Shown in pieces: positions 9,371 through 10,027 of a stretch of DNA of 10,027 nucleotides. A model generated the notes under the pieces. It was given only the letters and a program-made list of their open reading frames with translations, did not search any database and was not told the origin of the DNA. Position 1 is the stretch's first letter. Each line of letters starts with the position of its first letter. This DNA comes from Hyphomonas sp. UBA5111. GTDB taxonomy: Bacteria; Pseudomonadota; Alphaproteobacteria; Caulobacterales; Hyphomonadaceae. The DNA is taken from the NCBI GenBank assembly GCA_002414505.1, contig DHZF01000105.1:1-10027 (forward strand), given 5' to 3'. The translations under genes were made by a program, and so were the position numbers.

Positions 9371-10014
9371 ACCTTGCCGCTGCGGATCGCCTGCAGCACG
9401 CAGAGCCGTTTCTGGATCGCGTTCGGCGTCTTGCCTTCGGTATAGAGTTTGCGCAGCCGGAAATGCGCGATGGCTGGCCGGATCGGCTTCGGCGCAGGTG
9501 GCAGGATCGGGCCGTATGCCTTGGAGTCAGAGCGGCGGGCGGCGGCAAAATAGGGCGCAACGTTCCGGATTTCCTCGGCCCAGCCATGCATAGGCGTCAG
9601 CACATGCGCTGCCGTCAGCGCCAGCCAGCCTTCCGGCTCCAATGCCCGGTCCTGGGCTTCAAAGGCGGCCTGATAGCCATCAATCAGATCCTGCAGGGCG
9701 CGGGGCTTCAGGCGGCCCGCCTCGACCTCTTCCTTCAGGGCGCGGGCAACATCATGCTCACGCACCTTGCCCCCTTCGATCTCGGAAATGGCATCGCGCC
9801 ACCATTGGAACCTAATCAGGCCCAGCCCTTCCTCGGAGACCACCAGCCGGACCCGCGCCAGCTCATAGGCGAGCGCATAAAGAGCCGTCAGCGCCTGCCG
9901 CTGGTCGTCCTTTGCATAGCGGCTGGAAATCCAGCGGTCCTCGTCTGCGCGAAGAATCCGCTTGTCGATCGCGGCCCATTGAGATTTGGAAAGAGGGCTG
10001 GTCGGGTTTGACAT
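9367..10014 (-). CDS. Squalene/phytoene synthase-fold protein, NDUFAF6-like
   Basis: From the ATG at 10014 this is a 215-residue helical protein of the squalene/phytoene synthase superfamily. The recognisable block runs from ALTALYALAYELARVRLVVS (41-60) through GLIRFQWWRDAISEI (65-79), the family's second-to-third helix region, and helices continue to about 160. The Asp-rich DxxxD motifs that bind diphosphate-Mg in true synthases are missing: the first is replaced by ELARVRLVVSE, and no second one is visible. The protein is shorter than real synthases (usually 270-350). This pattern fits the non-catalytic group that includes the mitochondrial complex I assembly factor NDUFAF6, common in Alphaproteobacteria, so a role in assembling respiratory complex I is inferred. 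Another in-frame ATG lies at 10023, and the frame may continue outside the window, so the start is uncertain. Its last 4 bases overlap the end of the convergent regulator gene. Confidence 0.85.
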   Translation of the reverse strand: MSNPTSPLSKSQWAAIDKRILRADEDRWISSRYAKDDQRQALTALYALAYELARVRLVVSEEGLGLIRFQWWRDAISEIEGGKVREHDVARALKEEVEAGRLKPRALQDLIDGYQAAFEAQDRALEPEGWLALTAAHVLTPMHGWAEEIRNVAPYFAAARRSDSKAYGPILPPAPKPIRPAIAHFRLRKLYTEGKTPNAIQKRLCVLQAIRSGKV

Positions 10015-10027
10015 GCAACCCATATGT

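Noticed and set aside
9340..10011. A 223-codon plus-strand open frame opposite the synthase-like gene
   Set aside because: It is antisense to a protein with a recognisable family block (RFQWWRD). Its own translation shows no family features and would overlap the end of the regulator gene.
10012..10023. ATG at 10023 as the start of the synthase-like gene
   Set aside because: It adds only Met-Gly-Cys before another ATG at 10014, and the window edge hides any ribosome site. It is kept as an alternative but not chosen.

Overview
The window looks like chromosomal DNA of a GC-rich alphaproteobacterium. The gene content and protein flavour (FADH2-type TrmFO, UvrA with the CPVSGF-type first zinc module, alpha-type QueE ending in HLYGDTRGT, a family of hexahelical membrane proteins that I associate with Caulobacterales and relatives) suggest a Hyphomonadaceae- or Caulobacterales-like organism. 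This placement is inference, since there is no rRNA to confirm it. Eight protein genes fill almost the whole window. No intergenic stretch reaches 100 bases. I see no rRNA, tRNA, CRISPR array, insertion sequence or attachment site.

Layout. Positions 1-3069 (+) hold the excision-repair ATPase gene uvrA, cut at its 5' end by the window and carrying a 61-residue Lys/Ala/Pro tail. Positions 5896 down to 3082 (-) hold three consecutive genes for multipass membrane proteins of unknown function. Two are clear paralogues and the third is probably a more distant one. Positions 5992-8153 (+) hold trmFO and queE, two base pairs apart, both tRNA-modification enzymes (T-loop m5U54 and the queuosine precursor pathway). 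Positions 8157-8897 (-) encode a one-Cys (CPFG) glutaredoxin domain fused to a MauE/DoxX-like four-helix membrane domain. Positions 8948-9370 (+) encode a MerR-type regulator transcribed divergently from it. Positions 9367-10014 (-) encode a squalene/phytoene-synthase-fold protein resembling the complex I assembly factor NDUFAF6; its 5' end lies close to the window edge.

The most interesting element is the 50-bp divergent region at 8898-8947 together with the start of the regulator gene. Reading towards the glutaredoxin-MauE gene there is TTGCAA, a 19-bp spacer, then TTATAT. In the spacer sits a perfect 12-bp dyad, GTACCATGGTAC. This is the layout of a MerR-activated promoter, and the GTAC-N4-GTAC core sits at the same offset from the -35 box as in the classical mercury-resistance operator as I remember it. 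The regulator resembles mercury MerR along its length, but it lacks the residue equivalent to Cys82 and has C-X7-C rather than C-X8-C. A mer-like switch therefore appears to control a redox/membrane fusion protein instead of mercury transport and reductase genes. No merT, merP or merA is visible.

The rest is ordinary housekeeping sequence, tightly packed. Convergent pairs are separated by 12 bp (uvrA/membrane gene) and 3 bp (queE/glutaredoxin gene), or overlap by 4 bp (regulator/synthase-like gene), and no convincing intrinsic terminators are present.
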